Position numbers and translations under genes: made by a program | Origin: Paragonimus skrjabini miyazakii | Lineage: Eukaryota > Platyhelminthes > Trematoda > Plagiorchiida > Troglotrematidae | Assembly (NCBI GenBank): GCA_014338405.1 | Contig: JTDE01000311.1 | Coordinates: 64,181 to 128,180, forward strand | Direction of reading: 5' to 3' | Length of the DNA stretch: 64,000 bases | Notes under the pieces: generated by a model | Told to the model about the DNA's origin: nothing | The model's input: only the letters and a program-made list of their open reading frames with translations | Database searches by the model: none | Shown: positions 13,101-21,829 of the stretch, piece after piece | Layout of the letters: each line of letters opens with the position of its first letter | How positions within the stretch are numbered: position 1 is the stretch's first letter

Positions 13101-16100
13101 GCTCGTCAGTAGTGCATATTATCGCCTGATCATCGGCTGGAAAGTCTATGGGGATGCGACAGCTGCGATCAGTTGTGGGTGATGTTCAACTTGAAATTAA
13201 CCAAATCCCCGACTACTCATCAGTAATAACTCCATTTGCTCACACACTGTTTTATGAGGATGCCAACAAGTACAGTATAGGTATGAAAACCTTGGTCTAG
13301 ACCAGAAGTTCTGGTGATCGCCTACATGATTGGAATTTCAATCCACAGTAGGAGTTCAAATGATGGAGTCGTACAACAACCTGACGGGCTGTGTGTTGAT
13401 TGATTTGTACTTAAATAAGAAACCATCTGGAAACTGAATTACACTTGATGGAATTGAAAAAGAATGTGAATTCCATTTGCGACTAATATGGAAACGAGGT
13501 TCGAACCGGTAAAACTTGTAATTGGTACCAGTGTGAACTGGTCGTGAGGTCCATCGTGACCACCCGATTAGTGATGTGCTTTTAGCTATCGTAACCTATA
13601 CACTCCATGGCGAACGAACATTTTAAAGAACCTTGCACCGAGTGCGGAGTGTAAGCATGGAATTACAAGTGGTGGCAGTGAACTGTATATGTGGTGTCCT
13701 TTGGCATCGGTCGATTTGGTCGACGTACCCGAATTGAAGTCATATCAAACGGGATCTTTTATACATTCTTCCAGATTGATGAATCTAAACGAGCATGTGA
13801 ATTTTGTAAAACGCAGATTAACATTTTTTTGTCAGATGAGTGGTAAGTCGGGACAAGTTAACGTAAGGTGTCGCGTGAAAAAGCGATGAAATATCACGAC
13901 TTCCAACACTTCTACGTAAAATTGTCGATCTGCTTATCATATTGTCAGAAACCGAAGTTTCAAATACAGCTTCTGGTTTACAAATCCTTCCGTTACTCAC
14001 CTGCAATGTAACTTCAGACCGTGCGTTACGTTGCATAAGATAGGGAAAAGATATCACAGCATGACTGAGTAGATGCACTAACTGTCAGATAGATACCAAG
14101 AGATGTCGTCAGTATAAACACTTTTTACCTTGGGCACGTCTATAATATTATTAGTATTGTTGGGTGATTAACATGTGTTAGTCTTCTAGCAGTAAGATTC
14201 TGTTTCCACTATGTACGCTTCACATCATTTGTCTGGTTGCTGCAAGTAATTGCGAGTAGTCCTTCCAAGGACAGGTTTTTCTATCGTGACTGTGTTGTTG
14301 CTGTTAGCATTTAAGCTTGTGACTATCAACCTGTAGCGTGTATTGGTTGATTTTACCGGTACCCGTTTAACAGCAGACGACTTCGCCACTTGTTTTAAAC
14401 TTAGCCTTCACTACGACGAACACAAACCGGTTGTATCTGCCCAGACCGGGCAGATACCTTTTATTGTGCAGCTCGGTCTATCGGTCTACGGGCAGAACGA
14501 ACACGGTATGTATGTGTCCCCATTCTGCTTACGTTCTGCGAGTAAACACCGTTTTGGTTAAAGCTGACAAGAAACGGTCATAAGTGATGTCGGCAGGAGA
14601 AACAAACAAAGAAATGGATAATACGCGGGGGCTACGAGTTACCAGCTAGTCACGACGGACAACAGTTATGGTTACGGGCGGAAATGCCGTCGCAAAATGT
14701 TAGATCACCAAACATAAACACCAAGCTGATCTGATACCATTGCAGAGCAACTTGCACACATTCAGCTTTCTTTACTAAGCATAACTACACATTTGATGCC
14801 TAGAAGAATCAAAGTGTATACTTATATGCCGCATCAATTACAAGTTGACAAACATCTTGAAAAACTTATCAGATTTTTCCGAGTCAAGAACCACAAATAC
14901 GACATAACAGAAAAGAACTCAACTAAAATTGGTCGGCTAGGAGTCGTTCAGTTTAATCCTAACCAATACGATATGTGGTATAAATAGGTAAAATTGCTCA
15001 AAAATTCAATTATGCCAACAACTGTTTTCGGTCATTCTCATCAGGTTTTTACAATTACATGGGGTAGGTGCAAAAGCCTAATGAGAGTTACCGAAAACAG
15101 CTGTTCGCGTAAAATTGCTTAAATGTGATTTGCCTCCGTAAGCGACGTTGCATCGACTGAGGATAGATAATTCTCGTTCACGGTATGCCCCTATTTGTGA
15201 TTAAGTCATAATTTAATGAGCATTCATTTTCTCTTTCCGTACTGCAGAAACTTGTGCACTTTTCAAAGGCATACTGGGCACTGCTGTATGTAAATGCTTT
15301 CGAGTGTATTTCCTGTCAGAACACCTGACTCAAAAATGGACAGTAACCCTGTTGTGAACGTACTCGAAATATCCATACCAAACAAACATCCACGGTACGG
15401 CATATTTTTTTTATACTGAGGCTGAATCATACTTCTTATTACCAAATGACTGGCACTTGTCTTCTATCCCACTCGGCATATTCAGCAGATCCACCTCGGA
15501 AGCTGTGATCCGCCAGAAACTTGTTTTGTTCATAGAACGTAACAAGGTTATACTAAACCGTAAAATTTGTGTATTCATTTTCTAGTCCCACACTCCGGCC
15601 ATCCAACCGGCTACCACATGCATTCCATACATATCTGATGACTGGTTGAAGACGAACACTGATAGCACGGTACGGGTCGAAGGGAATTTAACTTGAATTC
15701 GACATCCTTGACCAAATGTGGACGTCATTAGAATTGAATGGTTACAATTCTTGACTGGAAAATGGCAGTGATTACAACAGTTTCTAACAGTCCACTGTTT
15801 TTTACTCAGTCTGTGGTGTTCACTATGGGGCTGTGTCTTTTGCTCCCCAGCAAGACAGCTTGAGGTCGAATTGAACAACAACTTAACACCTGAGGCCTCC
15901 AGTGCTTTTAGATTAACAGTACGTAATGGCGTGTGCCACGTGCTCATTGGACCATTCAGTCGAACATGTGGCTCGATCAGGAACCCCCAACGAGACAGTG
16001 AGCTGTGTTCCATCGTACTCCTGGACAACTTATTCTTCAGGTCTGGAACGAACTTACATTCCGGGCAGAAAAAAGACGACACTGGTTAGCATTAACCCTT

Positions 16101-18497
16101 AGTTAAAGTTAAGCTTCTCTGCTCAAGAATGACACTCACGAATACGTCTCCCTTATCACGGAACTTTTTATCGAATAGGCCTTTTAATTGATATTCGTTG
16201 TCACGGAAAACTTCAGTGATCATTACACACCATTTGTAATTACTGAAACCCACCTATCTGCAATATCTAAACATATGCCAAGGGAAGATATAGCGACAAA
16301 GTTCTGAACGTTGCAATAAATTTCAAATGAATTGTTTGAGCGCACTAAGCTATTATATGTGGCAATCAGGATATGTATTCTACAGCCAATTCTACGATAC
16401 GGCACGTGAACAAGTTCTCACTTGGCGGAAGAAGAGTGTGTAGTGTCTCGTTGCAAATGGGTACGGAGTCCGGGTCATATTTCTAAAGACCTGTATGTTT
16501 ACGATAAAAGAAACGAATGGACTCACAATCTAGAAACTACTTTCTCCTGACCATGATTGTGTACAAGTATGCAGAATACTTTGACTTACAGTTTGTCAAG
16601 CACTTTAAAATATCCAACATTACCCAAGGTGAAATAGCTTCACCGTACTGCTGCCAATGACACCTACACCGACCTCCGTAAAGCGAAGCACACAAAAAAA
16701 CTGCAGCAGACAGTTATCAAAGTGTCACTTAACGGCCTTCGTCTGATGGTGATGGCGATCAAAATGAGCGGAAACTCAAGAGTAATCATTGCCAGTAGAT
16801 CACTAAATGAAGTCTACAAGACAGACTGTTTGATAATATTCATTCGAAGCCGTTCACTGTCTGCATTTTTACAAGTCTTCGTGTCACATGTGGGGTTACA
16901 AGAAGGGTTTGGTCAATTAGGCACTTTCGCCACTGTAATCAATCGCTTTTAACAGAAGCGATCATCAATCAATATGAATAATCTTAACGAGATATTTCAG
17001 CACGGTTTATTGAATTACAACTCAAGAATGAGTTTGACCACGCATGTATGTAGGTCCGTTACCAAAGGTACTTCGGTTAGATACTTACCGTAAATTAAGG
17101 AAGTCGGGGATTGGGTTATTAAATTAACACAGGCTGAGTTGTTCACGTAAGTAAATTAAACTGGGGGCTACACCTAGCTAAAAATACAATTTGACTTAGA
17201 TTTGACATAGACTTACCAAAGACTTGACTTTGACCGTTCTTGTTGGAGCACCCGTTGAGGGTAACCTTTGTCTTGCGAACTGACTGTCCGGGTGATTAGG
17301 TGACACAGGTGGTCTCGATTGATATTCAGGCTGTCGGTAGGCTTGAACAGGTAATTCTTGCTGCGATTTTATATAGGTGGTCTGATCCACGGATGATTTG
17401 AACTGATTCGGTGTTTGCAGTTGTTGGGACTGATAGCTGCTGATAGTCTGCTGCGTTGGCACACCAGCGACCTGCTGAATGCGTGTAGGCGATTGACCAA
17501 ATTGAGTCACTGAAGCCTGGGATAGGGGTTGTGATTGTGCTGTTACGCCGGTCGTACTGAATGGTCTATAGTGCTGTTGCTGCTGCTGTTGTTGTGGTGA
17601 TGGCGGTGGAGGCAGATCGAACGCGCCCTGTGATGGTGCAGCCCACGATTGACTAGACTGGACGCTGATTGGCCGAACCGACGCAGATTGCTGATTGGTT
17701 GCCGGATAGGCAATGGCCACACCGCCTGGCTGACTGTCACGTAACGAGGTCTGAGTTTGATATCTGACGGATTGGCTGCTCGGTTGTTGTTGCATTGGTT
17801 GTCCTGGCCTCGCTGGCTGAGCGTATACAATCTGGCCAGTCAATTGTGGTTGTTGTGCCGGGTATTGCTGCTGTTGTGATGGCTGCTGATATTGTTGGTA
17901 CTGTGATTGGGGCTGTTGAAAAGTTGTGTACGACTGCGCTGTTGGTTGTTGCTGAGGTGGTTGTGGTTGCTGTTGCTGTCCGAAATAAATCACACTCGTC
18001 TGACTCCCATAGGCGGATGGTGTCCCCGGTTGTCCGGCGCCGTAAACAACGGTCCGTGCAGGTTCTACACTCGGTTGTTGTGTAGTTACCACGCGGTACT
18101 GAGGTACCTGTTGCTGCGGTTGCTGTTGCGGCTGTTGTTGTTGAATTGGTTGGCTAGATCCGACAGTGAAAACTTGGGGCTGCCCTGGGCTTGAACGCTG
18201 CACAGCCTGGTACGTCTGAGGTTGTGGTGACGGTGGTTGGAAGGGACTCGAATAGAGGCTAGTCTGCGGTGAGCTTGGGTATTGGGCCGGTTGGGCGTAG
18301 TAGGTTTGTTGTTGTCGTTGTTGAGGTGGTTGCTGTTGTTGATACTGCTGTTGCTGTGTACTTGTTGGCTGTCCCAAATTGATTTGCGCACGCGAAAGAT
18401 TGACAACTTTCGTGGACGAGGCCGGACTGGAACCCAAGTGGACTGGCTGTTGCGGATATGACTGGTAGTTCACCTCACCACCGTCTTGCATTGCCAT
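3319..18497 (-). CDS. Titin/Sallimus-like Ig-repeat muscle protein, 5' part (5 exons)
   Basis: Coding exons, in transcript order, are 18497-17217, 9561-9375, 7062-6924, 5940-5654 and 3457-3319. All have GT-AG borders and join without breaking frame, giving 677 codons plus two bases; the gene continues past the left edge. Residues 1-427 are Q/P/S-rich and disordered. Ig domain 1 spans about 443-536 (core Trp 480, F-strand Cys 519 in DTGDYSC). A linker follows (about 537-584). Ig domain 2 spans about 585-677 (Trp 622, Cys 661 in DNGAYWC). The phrases VEWYKDGKP and LDRGFAILE are typical of I-set domains in titin, Sallimus and twitchin-type sarcomere proteins, which span or crosslink muscle filaments. 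The family is inferred from domain style; kinase or Fn3 domains are not in view, so the exact ortholog is open. Confidence 0.85.
3458..5653 (-). other. Intron 4 (2196 bp) of the Ig-repeat gene
   Basis: The borders are GTAAGA and CAG, and the intron splits Ig domain 2 in phase 1, at the position equivalent to intron 2. It contains a pair of inverted tRNA-like T-arm sequences (3971-3999 and 4029-4057). Nothing else was recognised. Confidence 0.8.
3971..4057. repeat. Inverted pair of tRNA-like T-arm sequences
   Basis: The arms 3971-3999 and 4029-4057 are reverse complements at 24 of 29 positions, and each contains the B-box-like GGTTCGAATCCAGCC or its diverged form. The right arm would translate on the minus strand as WLDSNQR, a common artefact of tRNA-derived repeats. 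No complete cloverleaf can be drawn. Confidence 0.5.
5654..5940 (-). CDS. Exon 4: linker and first half of Ig domain 2
   Basis: The 287-nt exon begins after CTGTATCTGACAG and completes a Thr codon from exon 3. It encodes the linker VVTDSQLPEESMIASLAAME, then TRPPQFVKPLNPQIGV, AHFETIVEP and TVEWYKDGKPVSM, ending at donor ATGG/GTAAGA (5653-5648). The SQLPEES linker between Ig domains and the AHFE phrase resemble the repeating Ig-linker units of Sallimus/titin. As in domain 1, the B-strand Cys is replaced (AHFET). Confidence 0.92.
5941..6923 (-). other. Intron 3 (983 bp) of the Ig-repeat gene
   Basis: Phase 2 intron between Ig domain 1 and the linker. A decayed R1 repeat (about 6262-6630) lies in its 3' half, transcribed in the same sense as the gene. 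Nothing else was recognised. Confidence 0.8.
6262..6630 (-). repeat. R1 SINE-like repeat, decayed copy
   Basis: Minus-strand copy holding the hammerhead relic (6283-6326), the A/B-box region (about 6335-6400) and the 5' leader with CGATCGTCTC. The catalytic core is damaged: it reads CTGACAA instead of CTGANGA, and stem II has a mismatch. It lies in intron 3. Confidence 0.8.
6924..7062 (-). CDS. Exon 3: second half of Ig domain 1
   Basis: This 139-nt exon has 45 full codons plus split codons at both ends. It encodes SRFTTIFDRGYAVLEFIYTN and then EEDTGDYSCVATNNAG, the D-to-G strands with the DxGxYxC motif. The acceptor is preceded by a run of nine T and then CAAAAACAG. The donor is AC/GTGAGT (6923-6918). 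Its first two bases complete the Ser codon begun in exon 2, so the Ig fold is restored exactly at the junction. It is too short and too interrupted to show as a long open frame. Confidence 0.92.
7063..9374 (-). other. Intron 2 (2312 bp) of the Ig-repeat gene
   Basis: The borders are GTAAGT and CAG, and the intron splits Ig domain 1 in phase 1. Near its 5' end it holds one R2 copy (about 9150-9256) and a short segment that occurs twice (9108-9141 and 9284-9313, sharing the 14-mer gcttcggtttacat). The rest, including the open frame at 7823-8209, shows no recognisable coding sequence. Confidence 0.75.
9150..9256 (+). repeat. Dispersed repeat R2, copy 1
   Basis: About 105 bp matching 10797-10900 closely. 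Shared blocks include caaaaatggtagaaacttgg and accgcatcac. No coding capacity or terminal structure is seen. Nearby, gcttcggtttacat occurs on both sides of it (about 9110 and 9285). Confidence 0.75.
9375..9561 (-). CDS. Exon 2: first half of Ig domain 1
   Basis: The 187-nt exon carries GPPQFVQQPQPQLNVNEGE and RVEWFKNGKPL, the A-to-C strands of an I-set Ig domain. The donor is GCAT/GTAAGT (9374-9369), leaving one base of a split Ser codon. The acceptor GGTCAG at 9562 gives phase 0, which matches the end of exon 1. A weaker alternative acceptor (CATCTAG, about 9541) would not be in phase with exon 1 unless another exon lies between. The B-strand Cys normally paired with the F-strand Cys is absent (VTVSTRV), as in some titin-family Ig domains. 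Confidence 0.85.
10060..10104. repeat. TA microsatellite
   Basis: A near-perfect (TA)n tract of about 45 bp with one C interruption, in intron 1. A shorter one is at 25032-25047, and an AAAT-type tract at about 30602-30623. Confidence 0.97.
10797..10900 (+). repeat. Dispersed repeat R2, copy 2
   Basis: Second copy of the R2 sequence, same orientation as copy 1 about 1.6 kb away. It shares caaaaatggtagaaacttgg and the accgcatcac block. Confidence 0.75.
12982..12993. repeat. 12-bp target-site duplication, left
   Basis: ATAACTCCATTT, repeated perfectly at 13226-13237, brackets the R1 inverted composite. Confidence 0.8.
12994..13225. mobile_element. R1 inverted composite, young insertion
   Basis: Antisense R1 3' sequence including a complete hammerhead (12994 to about 13120) is joined to a sense R1 3' end (13137-13225). 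The arms 12992-13050 and 13137-13195 are reverse complements over 59 bp with a single mismatch. Perfect 12-bp direct repeats flank it. The structure fits target-primed insertion with inversion of the 5' end, as in twin priming. The near-identity of the arms implies a recent event. Confidence 0.85.
13071..13115 (-). ncRNA. Type I hammerhead ribozyme, all core bases intact
   Basis: On the minus strand: stem I GCACTA/TAGTGC (6 bp), core CTGACGA, stem II GCTCT/AGAGC with AATG loop, GAAA, a two-bp stem III (AC/GT) with TCGA loop, and cleavage triplet GTC. Predicted cleavage is between 13077 and 13076. Every invariant position of the hammerhead consensus is present. Hammerheads self-cleave RNA; short-stem-III type I forms are known from PLEs and other retroelements. 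Confidence 0.88.
13226..13237. repeat. 12-bp target-site duplication, right
   Basis: Perfect second copy of ATAACTCCATTT (see 12982-12993). Confidence 0.8.
14433..14457. repeat. Perfect hairpin, 10-bp stem
   Basis: GTATCTGCCC and GGGCAGATAC are separated by AGACC. It lies in intron 1; no terminator or RNA-gene context was recognised. Confidence 0.85.
15016..15109. repeat. Imperfect foldback
   Basis: The arms at about 15016-15050 and 15072-15109 share an inverted acagctgttttcggt-type core with flanking complementarity. The spacer is about 20 bp. Possibly a small foldback element; no target-site duplication was identified. Confidence 0.6.
17217..18497 (-). CDS. Exon 1: start codon and glutamine-rich disordered region
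   Basis: This 1281-nt exon encodes MAMQDGGEVNYQSYPQQP onward, 427 codons, ending in phase 0 at donor TTTG/GTAAGT (17216-17211). The start is chosen because an in-frame TAA lies a few codons upstream of the first ATG. An AG in that leader (CTAATCAG) could be an acceptor for an untranslated 5' exon. The protein is roughly one third glutamine, with many poly-Q runs interrupted by P, Y and S and one PPPPSPQQQQQQQ block. There is no signal peptide or membrane segment. The CAG/CAA mix argues for a protein tract rather than a pure trinucleotide expansion. The other-frame ORFs here are compositional shadows. Confidence 0.88.
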
Positions 18498-20596
18498 ATG
18501 GAACAGAACTGATTAGTTTGGTATAATTGCGAAAAATAACTGGGTCAAGTCGAAATCGGCTCTCGGTTAACGTGCGAAAAGCACAACTGAACCCGACCAA
18601 GTGTACACGGAACAAATGTGCTTCGTTGTGATGCAATGCGGGTGCAATATGCGAAAAGTTTCCCCATCCTTTTCACAGATTGGTTGTGACAATTTCACAA
18701 CTATTAGTGGTTGGTTGGACAGAAGAAGACCAAGAGGTAGACGAATGGGTTCCACCATAGGTGCGGATATCTCGGGAGGGAGACAAGTGCGTATGTGTGC
18801 TATAGTTAGTGGGCGGAACGTACGCTGCCGTTGGACAAGGTCATTTGGTGCTGCCATAACTGCATAGGTGTGGGCGCGCACAAGCACGCATGTGTGTACT
18901 TCTACGTGAATGAAGGGTGTTGAGTGGGTTTAGTTATTGACACTTTGTTAACCGGTCGATCTTCACATGAACACATATGAGGAATTACTCGTTTTGGTGG
19001 ATGCACTGTTTACTGACTAATAGACTGTACCCGATCCACATGTGTACGAGGTTGACTATATGATTGACATGCTATCTGTAAAACTGTGGTGACTTGCATA
19101 ATATTCGTCACAGACTGCCCAAGGTATTCGTAGGAATTTCTACAAAACTTTACAACGCCACCTGGTAAAAAACATTAACGAGAAAGAAACTGACACAGAT
19201 AAAGCCTGTATATGGTCAAACTGTTATCTTAAAACAACCGTAACTAACCAAGTCTTGTTTACAAACGAACAACTCAATTTTCGACTATTCCGTAATGTGT
19301 GTGCGTTAAGGAGTAGTGCCTTTGTGAGATATAGAGCTAGGGTATTGATCAAAATCAGAAGATAATTAATGATTCATGGACCAGATTGAAACCCATCAAT
19401 CAATAGCATATCAATTGATACAATCAATAGATACAGAGAGTAAAAACGGTAGACTTGAGTAGCACTATTAACTTCACGGATGTTAACATACACTTCGCCA
19501 CTGGAGTTTATTCTACATGTGAACCGCATTTAGTCAAGGAAGGAACATTAGGGAATGGAACCGTCTTATTATATGACCGTTGCTTTGAAGAGGAGTGCAT
19601 TAAATCCCTACTTATAATCATGTCATGTTAACGTGGACGCATACCACCTTATGATGATGTGTACTTTAGAACGTAATTTCTGGACTAATTTTGCAGCGTC
19701 TTCAGAAACTTAACCACCTCAACGGAAAACTTAATAGATAATGTTCAGAAATGAAGTGCTATTTCGGGTATGAGGTAAAAACCAGTGATTAGATCAAACG
19801 ACTGATCATAAAAACGAGAAGAGTGAGGAGGGTCATTCTTTCGGTGCCTTGGTTGTGACGACGTCGGAGGAACCGAGTTGTATGAAGACACTATATGATT
19901 CTGTTGGAGTGATATACAACCGACGGCTATACAAAAGAGGTAGATGATACTGTCCGGTTTCACTCCCCAAATGCAGTATTAGTGTTAGTTTCAGTTACAC
20001 AGTATAATAGGAACCGCACATTTCGTTTAAATTGGCAGAATATTCTATTGAATTCTATAAACACTTGATAGTGTTGCATAGTGACCATTGCGGAGGCGTA
20101 TATTAATGCTGAAGTAATTCACCTTTGATCGATTTTATTCCACTGGCCTTTCAGTGCATGTCATTTTACGTCTCATCACGTATTCCTGTTTACTGTGCTA
20201 CTACATTTTGATTGATCGATAAACATTCAGTTTTGTTGGTCAGTTTATCGACCTCATTGGAACTGCATAGAACTGAATGAGAAATAGTGATTTGATAGAA
20301 GTTCGGTAATTAGCAAACGTCACACATTGGCTTGGTAACTCGGAACGTAATGACAACCGCAACAAAAGAGAAACATATGGTTTTATTTACTCTGCGTGAG
20401 TGTATAGTCCGCCTGTGAACAGAGGTGCAGTTTAGAGAAGTCTGAGTAACTGCTTTACATATGTGCGTTCTGAACTTTGTCACTGGAATGGAACAGTCGG
20501 AAAGCACGAATTACGAGATGAATATATTTGCACATTCTTGTTGGTCATAATTTTATGACTAACATGAAAACAAAAACGCTATTACAATTTTCATTG
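18498..20596. other. No gene recognised; presumed 5' flank of the Ig-repeat gene
   Basis: The first 400 bp lie upstream of the Ig-repeat start codon and may hold a 5' UTR exon or promoter; the two overlapping open frames at 18567-18887 look non-coding. No repeat family was seen to 20.6 kb. Confidence 0.5.
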
Positions 20597-20760
20597 CGAA
20601 GTCATTGGTATAATGGTCATCAAGGTTTTCTCTTAAAAGCGTGGCCAGAGTGTTAACCAAAGCCATGGCAAGGATATGTATTGCTGACGAGCTTTAACAG
20701 GAGCAAAACTAGGGTTTAGTGTTTCTTTGTTAAAAGAGCTAACTGAAAAGTCCATGAGGT
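20597..20760 (+). repeat. R1 repeat, decayed copy with hammerhead relic
   Basis: Contains the end of the tRNA-like part (gccatggcaaggatatg) and CTGACGA with a five-pair stem II (GCTTT/GGAGC with G-U pairs). GAAA has become AAAA, destroying catalytic G12. Hammerhead relic at about 20677-20720. Confidence 0.7.
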
Positions 20761-21829
20761 CAAGAGAATTGTGAGTATTTGTAAGTGACGCCCTACTTAT
20801 GCTAACCAAATTTCCATACTAAGAAATCCAAGAAACAGAGAACAAATCGTGAGTGTTACTCATAGCTGAACAAACAAAAATTGACGGCCGTTTATTTTCG
20901 AACTACCAACACATAATCAACAATGCTTCCACTTACTTGAGAACATGTGAATTATGATCATACATTATGACCGTAAACGAAGATACTAGTCTCTTGACTT
21001 GTAGTTGATAAGACCTTCTCTGTGGATAAGTTGGATTCCGCCTTTGTTGATCGCCACTCATTAATAATTGATTAAACCATACGTCGGCCACTTTGTGATG
21101 TACCATATGGTCCTGGCTTCATGCATTATTTTTGTTCTACTGCAAGAAAAATGTCGAATACAGTGACTAGTACAGAACACAAGATTGCGCTCATAACGAG
21201 AAGTCCTGGAAAACTAGTTGTTCCTGTAAGCAAAACAAGTTGTGCCACCCTATCTATGCGTTTCATCATAGCAAATTTTTAATCAAACTGTCATTTTTAA
21301 AAGAAGATCTAACATAGACAACCTTTTTAGACACTTCATTACCGCAATTTCAAAAGTAAGGTTACTCCATTTCCCGACTAAAAGTTGTCTATGAAAAGCT
21401 GAACCACTCTGTCAATTTAGCTGCTCATACATTCGGTCTAGTTACGGGAAATCACGTTGAGTTAGGTTAACTGTTCTATACAGAAGCTCACTAGCAGTTT
21501 TCGTTGACTACATTGCATGGATAAAGACATACGAGCTGAAGTAGAATGAAAACAAAACTAAAACACGGATCGTGATGTTTGTAGGAAGCAAGGACATAAT
21601 TAAATCACATAACACACGATCAGGTCCGTCCATGACTTAACAATCACATTACGAACAGATGGATTAAGAAACTGTCAGTTCAGACAATATCGATCTAACG
21701 ACCACACAAGTTTCAGTACATGAAACTTCATTATCATCGTCATCATAACAACCAAGAGCCTGATCAAAGGTTCAGTGGCTCAGGCAGCCGCTCATCTCAA
21801 CAGTGAGGTGAATTATCCTAGAAGAAACG
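20761..21829. other. No gene or repeat recognised
   Basis: A+T-rich spacer between an R1 relic and the 3' end of the LINE. No open frame with a recognisable motif. Confidence 0.5.

Larger units (their letters stand above)
9562..17216 (-). other. Intron 1 (7655 bp) of the Ig-repeat gene
   Basis: The donor GTAAGT and the acceptor TCAG keep phase 0. It contains a TA microsatellite (10060-10104), one copy of repeat R2 (about 10790-10905), the young inverted R1 composite (12982-13237), a perfect hairpin (14433-14457) and an imperfect foldback (about 15016-15109). The longest open frame inside (15582-16082 minus) has no recognisable domain. An undetected small exon cannot be excluded. Confidence 0.7.

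Noticed and set aside
15582..16082. 166-codon minus-strand open frame in intron 1 as a gene or exon
   Set aside because: No recognisable domain, no consensus donor at its end, and no phase-compatible place between exons 1 and 2.
17543..18406. Several open frames on both strands overlapping the glutamine-rich exon
   Set aside because: They are frame shadows of the repetitive CAG/CAA-type sequence; only the 427-codon frame has a start after an in-frame stop, a consensus donor and correct phase.
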